A DNA stretch of 64,000 bases from positions 94,575-158,574 of the forward strand of contig JASANH010000728.1 of the NCBI GenBank assembly GCA_030248295.1, in the 5' to 3' direction. Under the pieces are notes generated by a model, which was not told where the DNA came from, searched no databases, and saw only the letters and a program-made list of their open reading frames with translations. Shown one piece after another: positions 45,517 to 56,780 of this stretch. The position numbers were made by a program, and so were the translations under genes. How positions within the stretch are numbered: the stretch's first letter is position 1; each line of letters starts with the position of its first letter. The DNA is from Mesodorylaimus sp. YZB2_4 (taxonomy: Eukaryota; Nematoda; Enoplea; Dorylaimida; Dorylaimidae).

Positions 45517-46416
45517 CGTTGTATCTGTGCAGATCGGCGTTGCGTGGATTGCGAATCAGTCGTAATTTGTACTGTACGGGATTGACGCCTTGTTTAAGGG
45601 CCACAGCTCGACCACAAAAGGATTCATCAATTCGCGATTAGTCAGGCGGATGCAATGGCTTGTTAACACTAGTTAACATTTTGTCGAATGAATTGCGATC
45701 ACAAGCGAAGCGTGCCTTTGCCCTTTGCCCTTTGCCTCACATCGCGAACACGATGCACGGTAAAGAACGCTTTCGGAATAAGAGGCCTATTCTTCGCCTC
45801 TATGCGAACAACGCAGTCAAAGTTACGTCAGCGATGGCGCGGGAATTGGCCGAGACGGGATCAAGCTTGGAGTATCAGAAAAATAAAAGAGAAGAACTGT
45901 CGACATGTTTTTAAAAACATTCGCTCCCTATCTCGAAGCGCGACTACATGGCGCCAAATCCAAAGCACGCTGTACGCAAGGCTGAATTACTTGAATAATT
46001 AGCCGCTGGTGAAGACAAAGAAGAAGTCCCCTCCACATCAAAAAACAATGCAAACGAGGGCAAGGAGTTTCACCTAAAAGACAAAAGAGTGGTACACGGC
46101 CAGCGACTAGGCGTTTAGCGTAGTCATTAAGTCTAAATAAGAAGCGCTAACTTTATTGCAACCTTTGTTATATGTCAATCGTGTAAGTGATTAGGATCAG
46201 AATGGACATTAGACCGATATGGAGTAGAATGTACATCGTTGATATGAGTTGCGATGTACATTTAAAATGTATGAAAAACATAAACATAAACTGCGGCTGC
46301 CAAAATCCTATGAGAGGCTCCTCGTGTTGGTGGCTGACAAACCATGCTTATTGCCTTCGCTAATCTCATGGGTGTCTGAGCACTCACCGACTGCGCATTG
46401 AACACTGAGAAAAACA
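45517..46416 (-). repeat. Right terminal inverted repeat of the 7.15-kb element
   Basis: Inverse copy of 39263-40112. It has an extra block of about 30 bases near 46340-46375 that is absent from the left arm. Confidence 0.85.
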
Positions 46417-46418
46417 TA

Positions 46419-46927
46419 CTCTAGTAAGCGGCATTATTCATAATAAAAAATCATGGGCAATAGTTCAGTGATATTAAGAGGCCAATTAAGTCAAGTGCTC
46501 ACCCAGCAGGACACCGGCTCACCTAATGAAGATGTTCTGGCAGCAGGGAGGTTTGCGCATGCTGCAGCAAATTTTCGAGCATGTAGCGCGAAAATTTGCC
46601 ATAGTGCACAGTACACGCCACCGACGCAACAGTGACAGGAAGCAACCCCGCAACAGCAAGTTCCGATGCGTCAGCAAGGGGAAAAAATCTTATTGTAAAT
46701 TCACAAATCGACGATGCTTCTCCTGGGCTACAATGTGAGCCTTAATCCAACGCGCTCCGTCGCGACAACAGGAGATCAGAATTTTTGAAAACCATGGCTT
46801 CGTATGCATCGAAGAGAATTGGTTCGGATCGATTAACGGGCAAAAAATTACGGTGAAATATTGCCTCTGTGGGAACGTGAGTCGAGTATTTTAAAATTCA
46901 ATTACTGTATTGCCTCTTATTGTTAGC
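46419..46927. other. Stretch without a confirmed gene
   Basis: Two overlapping plus frames (46453-46635, 46526-46738) are short and Gln/Ala-rich. No family recognised. Confidence 0.45.
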
Positions 46928-47090
46928 GGGCACTTATGTTGTTTGGTCTTCAACATTGGTTTGCACGATCTGACCTTAGGCTTACGTTAATACTAGGCTT
47001 AGGTTGACACATCAGGCTTGTGCTGACGCTGACGTTGGGTTTGAGCCTGCCTTACACCATCCAAAGCTGCGAGCCAAACCACGAAACCTG
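46928..47090. mobile_element. Degenerate copy of the telomere-like hAT-type MITE
   Basis: The left end GGGCACTTATGTTGTTTGGTC resembles the MITE end. The interior has CTTAGGCTTACG, ACTAGGCTTAGG and ATCAGGCTTG. The right end (GCCAAACCACGAAACC) is only a weak match. Boundaries are approximate. Confidence 0.5.
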
Positions 47091-48390
47091 CTTTTTGGTG
47101 TACATTTTTATAATTTTAGCGCACATTTTTATGATTTTAGTGCCGAGAAAAAGGTGAAAAGCGGTTGTCAGTATTGCTGTTTGGTACCGGAGTTGCGTTT
47201 CCTCGGTCACGCGGAATGTTTTATCAGGTTCAAGTCGGCTACGATGCCCCTGATCACGTATCCATGCATGAGCGTCCGCGACTGTCTCTGATTTCTGATA
47301 CTCTTAGGTTCCATCCAACCTTCCTAGCACAAACCGACTGCAACCCAGTGCTCCATGCACTTACAAGAAGCGGGAGCTTGCTTTAGGTACAGCATGTTTT
47401 TACACTTCATATAGCTCACTGAAGGTTACCGTACATCTTCAGAATTCTGAAAAAGTTCAAGTTCGCAGATGATTTAATTTCGCGGATTTTCGTGGAAGGG
47501 CTGGACCGCGAAATTTAGTAGCCGCGAAAACTTATGTAAAAAACATAGGAAAGAATTTTCGTGAAATATATGGCAGCTCAAAAAAACCACATTTTCACCA
47601 TAGTTTTACGTGTACATCTCTAAGGGACGTTTCACTTCATACGGCGGCACCATAAATCTAATATAAGCGCGATATAAAGCATTTGACTCATATTTTTCTC
47701 ATGACTTTAAAATACTAACACTTGTCATCCTTTCTTCAATCAGTATATGTCGATCAGATTCGTTTTCTGCTGTAAAACAGATTTCTTCTTAATTATCACT
47801 CTTGGTTCAGCTCCGTCAAACGAAGGTAATCCAGCCAGCCATCAATTCCAATCTTGATTCACCAGCGCGAACAACCGATTTTTGACTGGATGGCTGATTG
47901 AAACCTTTAGAAACCAGCGGTTTTTCGCATAGTCGTTTTTAGGGTCGACATGACTTCCGAATTGACCTGTTGAACTAATTTTGAGTTTGCTGATCCGCTT
48001 ATATCTGGCAAATCTTGTTCCGAGGGCTTTTGTTAAATTGGTTTAAGAAAGCGGAACATTTTTATAACTGAAAAACCATTACAGCAGGCAAGTGAGAGAT
48101 GAGGGCGATCATTAGATTTCACTCATATAACGATAAAGCATCAAGCCGGCAGGTGCAAAATGAGCGGTAGGAGCAATGTCCAAAATTCAAGTTAGCCCTA
48201 ATCTCATAAAACCGCGGTTTGGGGTTGGGTGAAGGTCAGCGGAAAATGGACGGGCGCCCGGGGTCTTGGATCACGGCAATCATTTTTAAACTGAATTGTG
48301 CGCCTGGCCTCTGTTCAGTACGCTTTTGTCACACCAAGATCCGTTGACTCGAAACCAAAAAAGGACATCATGTAGCAGTGAATTCGATAC
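47091..48390. other. Stretch without a recognised gene
   Basis: Open frames near 47165-47386 (+) and 48286-48471 (-) lack motifs. No repeat structure seen. Confidence 0.45.
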
Positions 48391-48394
48391 GCTG

Positions 48395-48565
48395 TGAAAC
48401 CACACATGCTCGAGCTGACTGATAAAGGCTGACCCCAAGTGAAAAAAAATGGTTTTTCGGATCTGGTTCAAAAAAGGTCAGAACTGATCATCCACCATAC
48501 AGTCCAGACCTGGCACCCAGTGATTACTACCTATTCGAAAAAACCAAAAAAAGTTTATTGGGAGA
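48395..48565 (+). pseudogene. mariner transposase remnant, C-terminal catalytic part
   Basis: HPPYSPDLAPSDYYLF (about 48489-48536) is the mariner signature containing the last catalytic Asp. A KPHMLELTDKG string about 90 bases earlier fits the preceding region (usually ARPHVA.. ..L). Frames are broken and no ends were found. Confidence 0.7.
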
Positions 48566-48954
48566 ATGATGGGGAAGTGAAATCAGCGACTTAAGCGTTT
48601 TTTGAAGGGTGTAAGTAATCCTTCTTTTTAAAGTGTGAACAATTGCATGGGTCTCAGGAGATGTTATGTCGTAAAAGAACAATTATGGATTTGTATAGCT
48701 TCAATTAAAATGTGGTTAGGCTACGAACTTTTCGAACTCCTCTCGTTTCCTCATATTTTAGCTAAAGTGCATGCATTCGATCCTGTTAGGCGGACCGTAC
48801 GAATAATCTCAGGCGCGCGGCTGCAAGTTACGTTTGAGGTTCATGCTTTTCAGAGGTTTGGATGTCAGTCACCTCATTTTCCAGTTAATCTATGCATGGG
48901 CACGCAGTGTTTTGGTCAAAATTAGTTTGTAACAAGAACGAAAAACGGTCTTAT

Positions 48955-49645
48955 TATTTCTCAAAAAGTCTGTTATGACAGACTCAAAACTCTTAGACCA
49001 GCCCATGCACACAATGGATAACCAGGGCTCAGGATGACTGGTCTACTGGCCGCACGATGACAGGTCCTCACATTCTGCTTAATGCACACAGTGTGTAATC
49101 ACTAACACGCAGATGCTTGTCGATGCCAGCACCAAAGCCACATAGTGTGTGTGCTGCTGCTATTTAGACAGGCTCCCCGAAGGATACCAGCTGTTTCAAA
49201 CGATGGCAACCTGAATATGCTAGCTCTAGCGCTGCGAGTAACGTGGTACAGCTTATCGGCAGAACCCAAGCCTTGAGTAACACTCGCAACAGTCTTTCTC
49301 CTTTCCAACTGTATGCTCATGGTCATGTTTCAGTACATCAGGAATGATTTGCGTATTCGGGGGTTAAACACTCGCTTGTAGTGCGCGTTCAACCCGAGAG
49401 GCATACACTTCGAGTCATGTGGACCACAAAATGTATCTCTTAATGACCCTCACGATTAGTCGTGGTGCTCATATTAATGCAGGAAAAGCAGCTTGAGCAC
49501 GTTTTCTAATTAGCCGTTGTTGCGAGTTGCAGTGGCCGAGTTGACCAGCCATCCTAAGCCCTGGTTATCCACTCTGTGCATTGGCTGGTCTAAAAGTTTT
49601 ACGTCTGTCATAACAAGCTTTTTTTGGGAATAATCAAATTTGTGG
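48955..49645. repeat. Inverted repeat pair of about 90 bp, 480 bp apart
   Basis: The arm at about 48960-49055 is the inverse of about 49535-49640 (shared TTATGACAGAC, TTAGACCAGCC, GGATAACCAGGGCT). The right arm overlaps exon 2 of the candidate gene at 49510-49905, so the left arm may be an inverted copy of that exon rather than a MITE end. Confidence 0.65.
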
Positions 49646-49905
49646 AGGTAAATATCAGCAGAGAGAATAATCGCGGTACCTTCGAGTGCAGGGTCATTAA
49701 CTTTTAGTATGATAAGCACAAATGGCTGCAAATGTGATGCTTTTTTCCGCCATCGCGATTAACCGCTTTTAACCTCAATGAATTCGTCGAGTTCATGTTG
49801 CCCCAAATCGTCTGTGTTGACTTCGTTGATAACCACTGCATCGTATGCTGTTGAAATTACCACAAGTCCAATTACTATAAGATGAGCGAATACTGCTGCA
49901 GCCAT
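49510..49905 (-). CDS. Candidate small secreted protein, two exons
   Basis: The ATG at 49905 begins a signal peptide (AVFAHLIVIGLVVISTAYDA). VVINEVNTDDLGQHELDEFI follows, which resembles the first strand of lamin-tail-like (LTD) domains of secreted proteins. A 48-nt intron at 49726-49773 (GTTAAAAG...TTTGCAG) joins in phase to FVLIILKVNDPALEGTAIIL and a further 50 residues, with a stop at 49510. The tiny GT-AG intron, signal peptide and phase match argue for a real gene. The last half lies in an inverted repeat, so the 3' end may be altered. The family assignment is a guess. Confidence 0.4.
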
Positions 49906-49989
49906 GATGTTTATGATTTGGAATCCCTCTAAAAGCACGAGTAAAGAAGCGAGACTAACTTAGTAAGCAGCTTTCAAAAAGCCAAGCTG

Positions 49990-50096
49990 AAGCCACCAAT
50001 GCGCAGCGGAGGCGAAAACACCTCGAACGAATGATACCCATTGCGCAGCGGAGGCGAAAACACCTCGAACGGATGGTACCCATTGCGCAGCAAGTG
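49990..50096. repeat. Minisatellite, about 2.5 units of about 43 bp
   Basis: Units contain TGCGCAGCGGAGGCGAAAAC and CACCTCGAACG, and differ at two or three bases. Confidence 0.85.
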
Positions 50097-50202
50097 AATA
50101 AGAACAATTTTCCGAGACTTCGACTGCGCGTTCCCCCTTTTTTGCAAAAATTTTTTAGGGTAGCCTATAAAGATTATAGGCTGTTATACGGTTTCGGCAT
50201 GT

Positions 50203-51650
50203 ATGGAAGGGCCTGCATTGCAGTCCCTTGCTCGGGAATCGACTCAGGATATTATCTGTTATGGAGGCTGCAAGGCTGGAACTAGAAACGTTGTTGGAGG
50301 ACGACGCGCAATCCTCTTAGTAGAACCAGTAGAAAAAGCGCAAATTGAAAGTTGGCTAGCCCAAGTTAGCGAGCACGACCCACGGCGGTCAAGTGCCGTC
50401 GTCCTTGGTGCAATCGACCAGCCCCTTCAACACTGGGAGCTCCGTAAATCGTTAGACAGGATGGCTAGGGGTGAGACGCCAGGGCGAGATGGCCTTCAGT
50501 CTAATGGTACTGGGGCTCCTGGGATGTAGCACTAGAGCCATATATGCAATCTGTCCTAGCGGCGCTGGAGGCAGGTGACCTATCGCCCTCGCACAAGCAA
50601 GGCGTGATCTTGTTACTACCAAAGCAAGGAAAAGACTTAGTCGAATGATATAGCTGGAGGCCCATCACGTTGCGAAATTGCGACTTCAAAATTCTGGCTA
50701 AAGCCTTAGCAGCCCGAGCGAAACCACTTTTTGGTCTCTGGCTCATATCGGCACTTCGGATGTTGTACCACGGGAAGAAGAGTGAAGTTATCAACAACGG
50801 CCATTTTTAGGGTCGCATACAATTAGGCAGAGGAATCAGTCGAGATGCCCCTTTTCCCCATATCTGTTCATCATTGCGATTGACTTTCTGGCCACAGCAT
50901 TGTAGTCACGTCCGAATGTGCATTACGTAAGTGTGCTAGGGACAGAATACCTGCTGGGTCAGTTTGCGGATGATACGGATTTGTTCTTGCGTGATAAGGA
51001 CCCGGCTGAGGCTGCATTGGGAGTTCTCAGAAAGTTTGGCTACGGCTCAGGCTTAAAGCTCAAAGCTGAAAAAACAGAATGCTTGGTATTGAGCTTCCGT
51101 CGGGGTAAGGTTTTAGTCCCGATAGCATAAAAATGGTTGAAGAAATGAAGAATCTTCCTCGCAACCGCACCTTGAGCGCAACTTCCAAAAGAAACTCGTC
51201 CAAATAAAGCAGCAGGTTGAGGACTGCATCAGCAGGCGATCAACTGTTTGGTAAAACGCTAGTCTGAAACCAGCTGCTGGGATAGTTGCTGGTGTTCTAA
51301 ATAATGAACGTTATTGCTTCACCGCTTGCCATTACCAAGTTTTCTCGCCTCATCCGACGCTTTCTCTGGACTAGCAAACCACCAAAAATCAGCATGGCAG
51401 TCTTATCGAAGCCATTACATTTAGGTGGCATCGGGGCGCCAGACGGTTGGACTACTATAGTAAGCCTGCGGCTGTCTTGGATGAAAAGGCTCATAAGTAC
51501 CCGCCCCCCCCCCCCCCCGCCTGAGCTCTTTGAGCGAAAATTGGTTTCAATGCAGTGGAACGAGTCGGTGGCCTCCCCTTCTTGCTCGAATGAAATTCTT
51601 CAGTTGCAACGCTCAATCTGCCGATCACAGGTTTTAATGCAGAAATTCTG
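50203..51650 (+). pseudogene. Non-LTR (LINE) reverse transcriptase remnant
   Basis: Pieces in all three plus frames occur in the right order: ELRKSLDRMARGETPGRDGL (50440-50510), then LLLPKQGKDL and WRPITLRNCDFKILAKALAA (50605-50710), then GQFADDTDLFLRDK with the catalytic ADD (50950-50995) and SGLKLKAEKTECLVL, and then the thumb-like IRRFLWTSKPPKISMAVLSK (51345-51410). Several frameshifts and a TGA make it dead. It is an L1- or CR1-type endonuclease LINE by sequence; the endonuclease part was not found. Confidence 0.8.
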
Positions 51651-52153
51651 AATGTTTATTATTGGGTTAGGAACTCCGCAAGTCGTGAAGTTGATTGGCG
51701 GAGGTGCTGGCAGCGCAGCTCGTTTGCAATAACTGCTTCCTCTTGATTAGGAAAAAGAGTGTTTATTACAACTGGTTACAGGTAGCGTCCTTAGTCAAGA
51801 GCGCAAATCCATTGATTGCAATTGGGGTTAACTTTCGCTGTTAAGAGCGCAAATCTTAGGATGTTTTCCTCCTCTCCGCGCTGACCATTGCCAAAAAGGA
51901 AAACTCGCCGCCGCGTAGCGTGTGCTGTGTGTGGGGGCCATCGAAATTGCAAAATTACGTCCTTCCTTACAAAGTTTTGAGCGAGCGTACCACAAAAACT
52001 TCAATTTGCTCGAAAATGCGTGAGAATCAGGACCAACTCTATGTTTTTTGTCAATCTGCACCCGCTTCCGAGAGAGATAGAATTTTAAAATCGTAATGAG
52101 TCGTATGTGCCGCGAGTCTGCTAGACGTCTGTTTACTTGTTGAACTTCGAGAG
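51651..52153. other. Stretch without a recognised gene
   Basis: A minus frame at 51828-52160 has no known motif. Possibly the untranslated tail of the LINE. Confidence 0.4.
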
Positions 52154-52592
52154 GGCTCACAAGGGAACATCGCCAACCGTTAAGTCGAATTTAAGAAAAC
52201 TAAAAATTGTGACATGTTCCTGGGCGCAAAAGAAAGCTCTATGCAAAATATTAGAGGCGTCTGGCCAGCTGGTCAGTTCTGGTTAGCGCGAGGAGCACAG
52301 TGAAATTTTCGAATTCTGCTGGATTTTTTGGGTTTTTCAAACCCGAGTGTTGGAAGCTTAAACTAGAGACTCCGAACCCAAAAATCTAGTTTGGAAAGAA
52401 CTTTGCGTGTTTTTCTTAACGCTCAGCTCCGTTAACACACAAAAATTTGGGACTTTGGTTGCTGACCACTGCTGACCAGTTGGCTAGACGCCTCTAATAT
52501 TTTGCACATAGCTTTCTTTTGCACCGAGGAACATATTACAATTTTTGGTTTCTCGAAGTTCGACTTAATGGCTGGCGATGTTCCCTTGTCAG
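52154..52592. mobile_element. MITE or fold-back element, about 440 bp with 130-bp inverted repeats
   Basis: The ends read ACAAGGGAACATCGCC in both orientations. The arms 52154-52288 and 52455-52592 share TAAGTCGAA, AAAAATTGT, ATGTTCCT, GCAAAAGAAAGCT and AAAATATTAGAGGCGTCT. The loop is about 165 bp. No target duplication was clear and there is no gene inside. Confidence 0.8.
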
Positions 52593-54435
52593 TATATGTA
52601 TCTCGTTGATGCCATTCGACATCACTTAAGTGTACAGCGTTACCGCATAGGCGGTAAATCTTGACAACAACAAGATGCAACAGATGCACAAAAGCGAGTG
52701 CACGACGAATGATGACAAACTGTGTTATACAGAAAAGGGTTAAAAAACGGTGTTTATACAGAGAAGGCGTATATGAAGAGTGACTGACAATAGCAGCGGA
52801 CGTTAATACTGGTTAGCGGAAGCTCGCATCTTTTTCTCATACTTTTGCGAACTCAATATACAGTGGATACACGGGAGAGCGAGTCTAAAATCATGTGCAT
52901 GGAAATCATAGAAAAGAAGTAAAAGCATGAGACTCACAAGACTACGTAGTAGCATCGAACAACATTTTTATTGGGGGAAAAAATCGAGCTAAAAATCATT
53001 TTTGACCGCCACAAAAGTTGTCATGCCTTAAAAAAAAAGTTTTAAAAAAGCGTTTTTTTCAAGCATTGTTATTTAAAAACTTGGCAATAAAACGGCGGAA
53101 ATGCAGGTTATAATTAAGGATAGAGGATGCGCTGAAAACGAGGTTAAAATGTTATGCCGTGAATGTCAGCGTGGAAAAATTGACTAGAGATAATGCTGCA
53201 ACAAATTTTATAAAATTTGGTCATTTGCATACTGCTTGTCACTCACAATCAAATTTGACTCGGGAAGAACATGTTGGGAGTCAATGAGACTGAAATAAAA
53301 GGGGTCCTAATGACATACAGAACTGACCTAGCGTCTGCTGATTTCAGTCTATAGAGCAACGCCTAGTCTGAAGGAAAGGTTGTACTTCCCAGAAATAATA
53401 GTACTCAGACACGTGCAAACGAGTGCCCAACCTAAGATAAGCCAGAGAGAGAGAGATTTAGTGGAAGACTCGTCATGGTTGTCGAGCGACAAAACAATGG
53501 CCACAGCTTTTAATCTCTTGCACATGCGGTAGAAGCAAATTTTGTACAATGGTTCTACTTGCACTAACCGCTCTATCCGCGAGTGCAGGTATATCCATTA
53601 GCTCATGGAAGAACATTATGTACCGCAGCAGAGTGACTTATCTGGGGCATGTTTTTTCGCAACAAAATCTTAGAGGAAAATTTTTAGCATCAAACACAGC
53701 GTAGTGTGCGGCTTTCATCTTCAGCTCGTATTAATCGCATGCAATGAATATGTCAGTTTCTAGAATCTACCAGTCACAAGCATATTGAATAATGTAGTAT
53801 GCATAATCAAGTTCTTAAAAGCTGAGAGTTGCTGAAGCAACTGTATTAGCAGGAAATTGTTTTCGAGTTTTTAGTGTTCAGGGTTTTTGACCTACTGTAT
53901 ACGATCTTAGTTTCTTATTTTGAATCGTAATCCCAGTTTGGCAAGTGTGCTGTAGGCGAGCAATATTTTTTGTTGCGCGGCGGAGCGCAGTCAGAGGCAG
54001 TTTTGAATAAGGCCGCAACCTATTCTTATTTGATGCGGCGGTACCTTGCATGTAGCCACACCCCCTCACCTGAAAGGTGGTGTACATAGGTAGGAATAGC
54101 CTATATTTTCAAACTGTCTTCTCAGCGATTACTTGCTAACTTGCGCATTTGAAGAATTCGTTTGACTCTGATTTTCGTTATGGGATAGCGGAAGACGCTG
54201 TTAAGCGTTATCGGAGGGTCGATGCTGTTCAAGATTCGGAGATACTGGAAAAAAGGTCAGTGTCCAAGAAATATCTTGCTCTTATAATGACTAAAAAATG
54301 ACGAGCATGCCTTGATTGAATTTACTATTTGATTTCTGTCGAAGAATGTCTCTTTTTTCTAGAAAACAGTTGGTAGGCGCACGATTGAATGGAGTTTGGC
54401 GTTGACGTGACCACCATTTTCTGCGGAGACCCATT
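52593..54435. other. Stretch without a recognised gene
   Basis: Only short frames (53349-53564 -, 53878-54087 -, 54291-54540 -) without motifs. Homopolymer-rich around 53020-53060. Confidence 0.45.
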
Positions 54436-54855
54436 TTGTACGGGTCGCGAGTGCGGCTCCGCGTAAACGAGCCGCCCTGCTTGGAGGCTGGCTGCGAGGC
54501 TCGCACTGAAGAAAAAGATTACAAATGCTTCCCTAATCACAGGTCACCCTGCGAATTTGAGGGCTGTGCTAAGCGTGTTGATGAACCCTCAGACATCTGC
54601 TGCGCGAAACACTACGAAATGAGAGCGCACAAGTGCGCTCGATATCATATGATGAACAAAAGCATGTATGATATGTTTATCCGTGCCTGGTGGCTCGCTT
54701 TAAGCTCTGAGCCCAGAGGTAGTTTACAATGGCGTCACATAGTTTACAATGGAGCCAGTTTACAATCACGTTATGATGGCGTCACAGATAGGTATCATGC
54801 CGCATGGGAAAGAGGCTTGAAGAGACTGAGTCTTGACTGCGATAATGGCTGCTAA
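54436..54855 (+). CDS. Candidate exon with two tandem C-C-C-H fingers
   Basis: The frame has PCLEAGCEARTEEKDYKCFPNH and then a second unit, PCEFEGCAKRVDEPSDICCAKH: Cys-x4-Cys-x(9-11)-Cys-x(2-3)-His twice. This resembles the short zinc-binding repeats seen in WRKY19-like and related proteins. No ATG starts the frame, so it is an internal exon or a fragment. The 3' part runs through a short AGTTTACAATGG tandem repeat (54720-54770), and the true end is probably earlier. Confidence 0.35.
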   Translation: MYGSRVRLRVNEPPCLEAGCEARTEEKDYKCFPNHRSPCEFEGCAKRVDEPSDICCAKHYEMRAHKCARYHMMNKSMYDMFIRAWWLALSSEPRGSLQWRHIVYNGASLQSRYDGVTDRYHAAWERGLKRLSLDCDNGC

Positions 54856-56779
54856 TGCCAGTTCCAAATTTTGAAAGACATGTATGTTGGGGTCTAGAGC
54901 AAAGGACCATCGGGTCCAAGTACCATGTGTGTGACCCTACTGTCAGGCATCCATTTTGAGCTACGTATAAGCCCATGTTTGTGTGACAAAAATTTAATTC
55001 CGACTTTTGGCGGGAGCTCACGAATGATAGGACCTGGGAGAATTTTAAAATGCTGCTAATGCTTCTCTTTGTTTGACCTCAGTATGATTACAGCTCGTTG
55101 ATACCGCAGGGGTATTTTTGTGGGGGGATTATTGACGGCTTTTGGATGAGTGATGAAGGTTTTTAGGGTTACGTGCGAAAGGCTTTGCTTCTAGCGTCTG
55201 ACCACTCTGGCGGATGATATACGCGCTTTAATCATGCAAAGTGAATGTCGAGGTGTAATGTGAAGGTTTTTTCGATGTTGTCTTGATGGTTTCTTTTTAT
55301 TTCCAATGTAAAGTTTGTGTGCTTGTGTGTTAATCGATTTACACGGTTTCTATGCACAGCGAAGAAGCAAGGCTGGGCGAGGGTCTAGTCATTCATCGAG
55401 TGCATTCTCCACCCTGCGGGGGTCGACCCTCAGTTATCGTGCAGAATCCTTTTGTATGATCATAGGCTGATAAATACATAGGACATGCCAGTCCAAAAAA
55501 TTATCGAAATCTTTTTCGCTGATCTAAAACGGCAGCCAAAATAAAGCAAGCGCAATTTCGTCTGGTACAATAATTGATTGAAAAGAGGACCCCCATCACA
55601 TGTGTGCTGCCTTTTGCAACCTGAGTCGTAACGTTACAAGCACATTTCAACGAACAAAATTTTTTCACGAATGAAGGGGCAATCCCGAATGCGTTTATTC
55701 CCTCCGGCTCGAGGGTTAAGTCCAGAAACGCTGTTTCGGTTCAGCTTCGTAAAAATCGCCGATCTGGTGGTTCGGCTCAGCCGGTTTGATTTGCGGTCGA
55801 TGCTGGCTCTCCACGGCCTTAGCACAAGGCTTTTGGAGGAGGGTGGAGGTAGGCGACGGCTAGGCCTGCCTGGGTTGATAGTTTAGATTTCTGAGCATTT
55901 TCAGTCTTGTTTTCAGACTCATGTCAGTTGGTCTGACTCGTCAAGTAAGCGCAGTCTACGTTATCCTTACCACAGCTTAGCTGACGTTGTTACATCGGAT
56001 GAGACTGTAACTGCATCATCAAGCTAACTGAATCTGGAACTAAACTGTCACTAGCCCAAAAACTCTGGTATACAGTTTTAGATGCAGTTTTTCAGCTTAC
56101 AATAAGTCAAAGTCTCATTGATTTTTACAACGTTGGCAATTTAGCAATTTAGTAACAGAGTATTTTGAATCGTTTGCTACACATTCCTGCCAGCAATGTA
56201 TGGGTAAGCAGCGAGCATAGCTGCGCGCCCAAACAGATATATATGCATACACTGCAGGATCGATCACTCATGTCTTTTTTCTTGGCATGCTGCGGAGTAC
56301 TTTTTATCAGGTAAAAAACGAATACCATTGAATACCATTCTTTACATTCTAAAGCTATCGCCACATGGCTTGAAGGACGTTAAATTGACAAAGATAACTA
56401 TCGTCTAGCGCGCGGCCAGACCTCCGCTATGGCACCTTTCTCGGCGTCACTGTCATCCGTCATCACAATTACAGGATATCCGGTACGATAAACTTAGCTG
56501 GGTTGTGATCTAAAGATACGAATTTATCGACTTGACGTTGATCGCACCAAATGCACAAGTGAAAAACATGCTCACAGAACCCTCCTTATATACATTTCCT
56601 AAAGCACGTGCCTAGTAAAGAAAACCAGTCATCAGTAAACAGACAAGGAACTGCATCAATCATCTATCACGAAAAAGCCAGTCAAAATGCATATGTTTAG
56701 GCAGGAGAGGGGAGACCATTCCAATTCGTGATACACAGGGTCTAGCTCAAATCCGAGAATGCAAACGCATACCTAGGTC
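54856..56779. other. Stretch without a recognised gene
   Basis: Short frames only, for example 55671-55886 (+). No structural RNA or mobile-element end identified. Confidence 0.45.
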
Positions 56780-56780
56780 A

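Larger units (their letters stand above)
39263..46416. mobile_element. Unclassified 7.15-kb element with 0.85-0.9-kb terminal inverted repeats
   Basis: The left end TGTTTTTCTCAGTGTT and the right end are exact inverse copies, each flanked by TA (39261-39262 and 46417-46418). The arms extend inwards to about 40112 and from about 45517, with small indels. The 5.4-kb centre has fragments of retroelement type and no recognised transposase. TA target use would suit Tc1/mariner-like or other TA-targeting families, but size and arm length are unusual. Confidence 0.7.
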
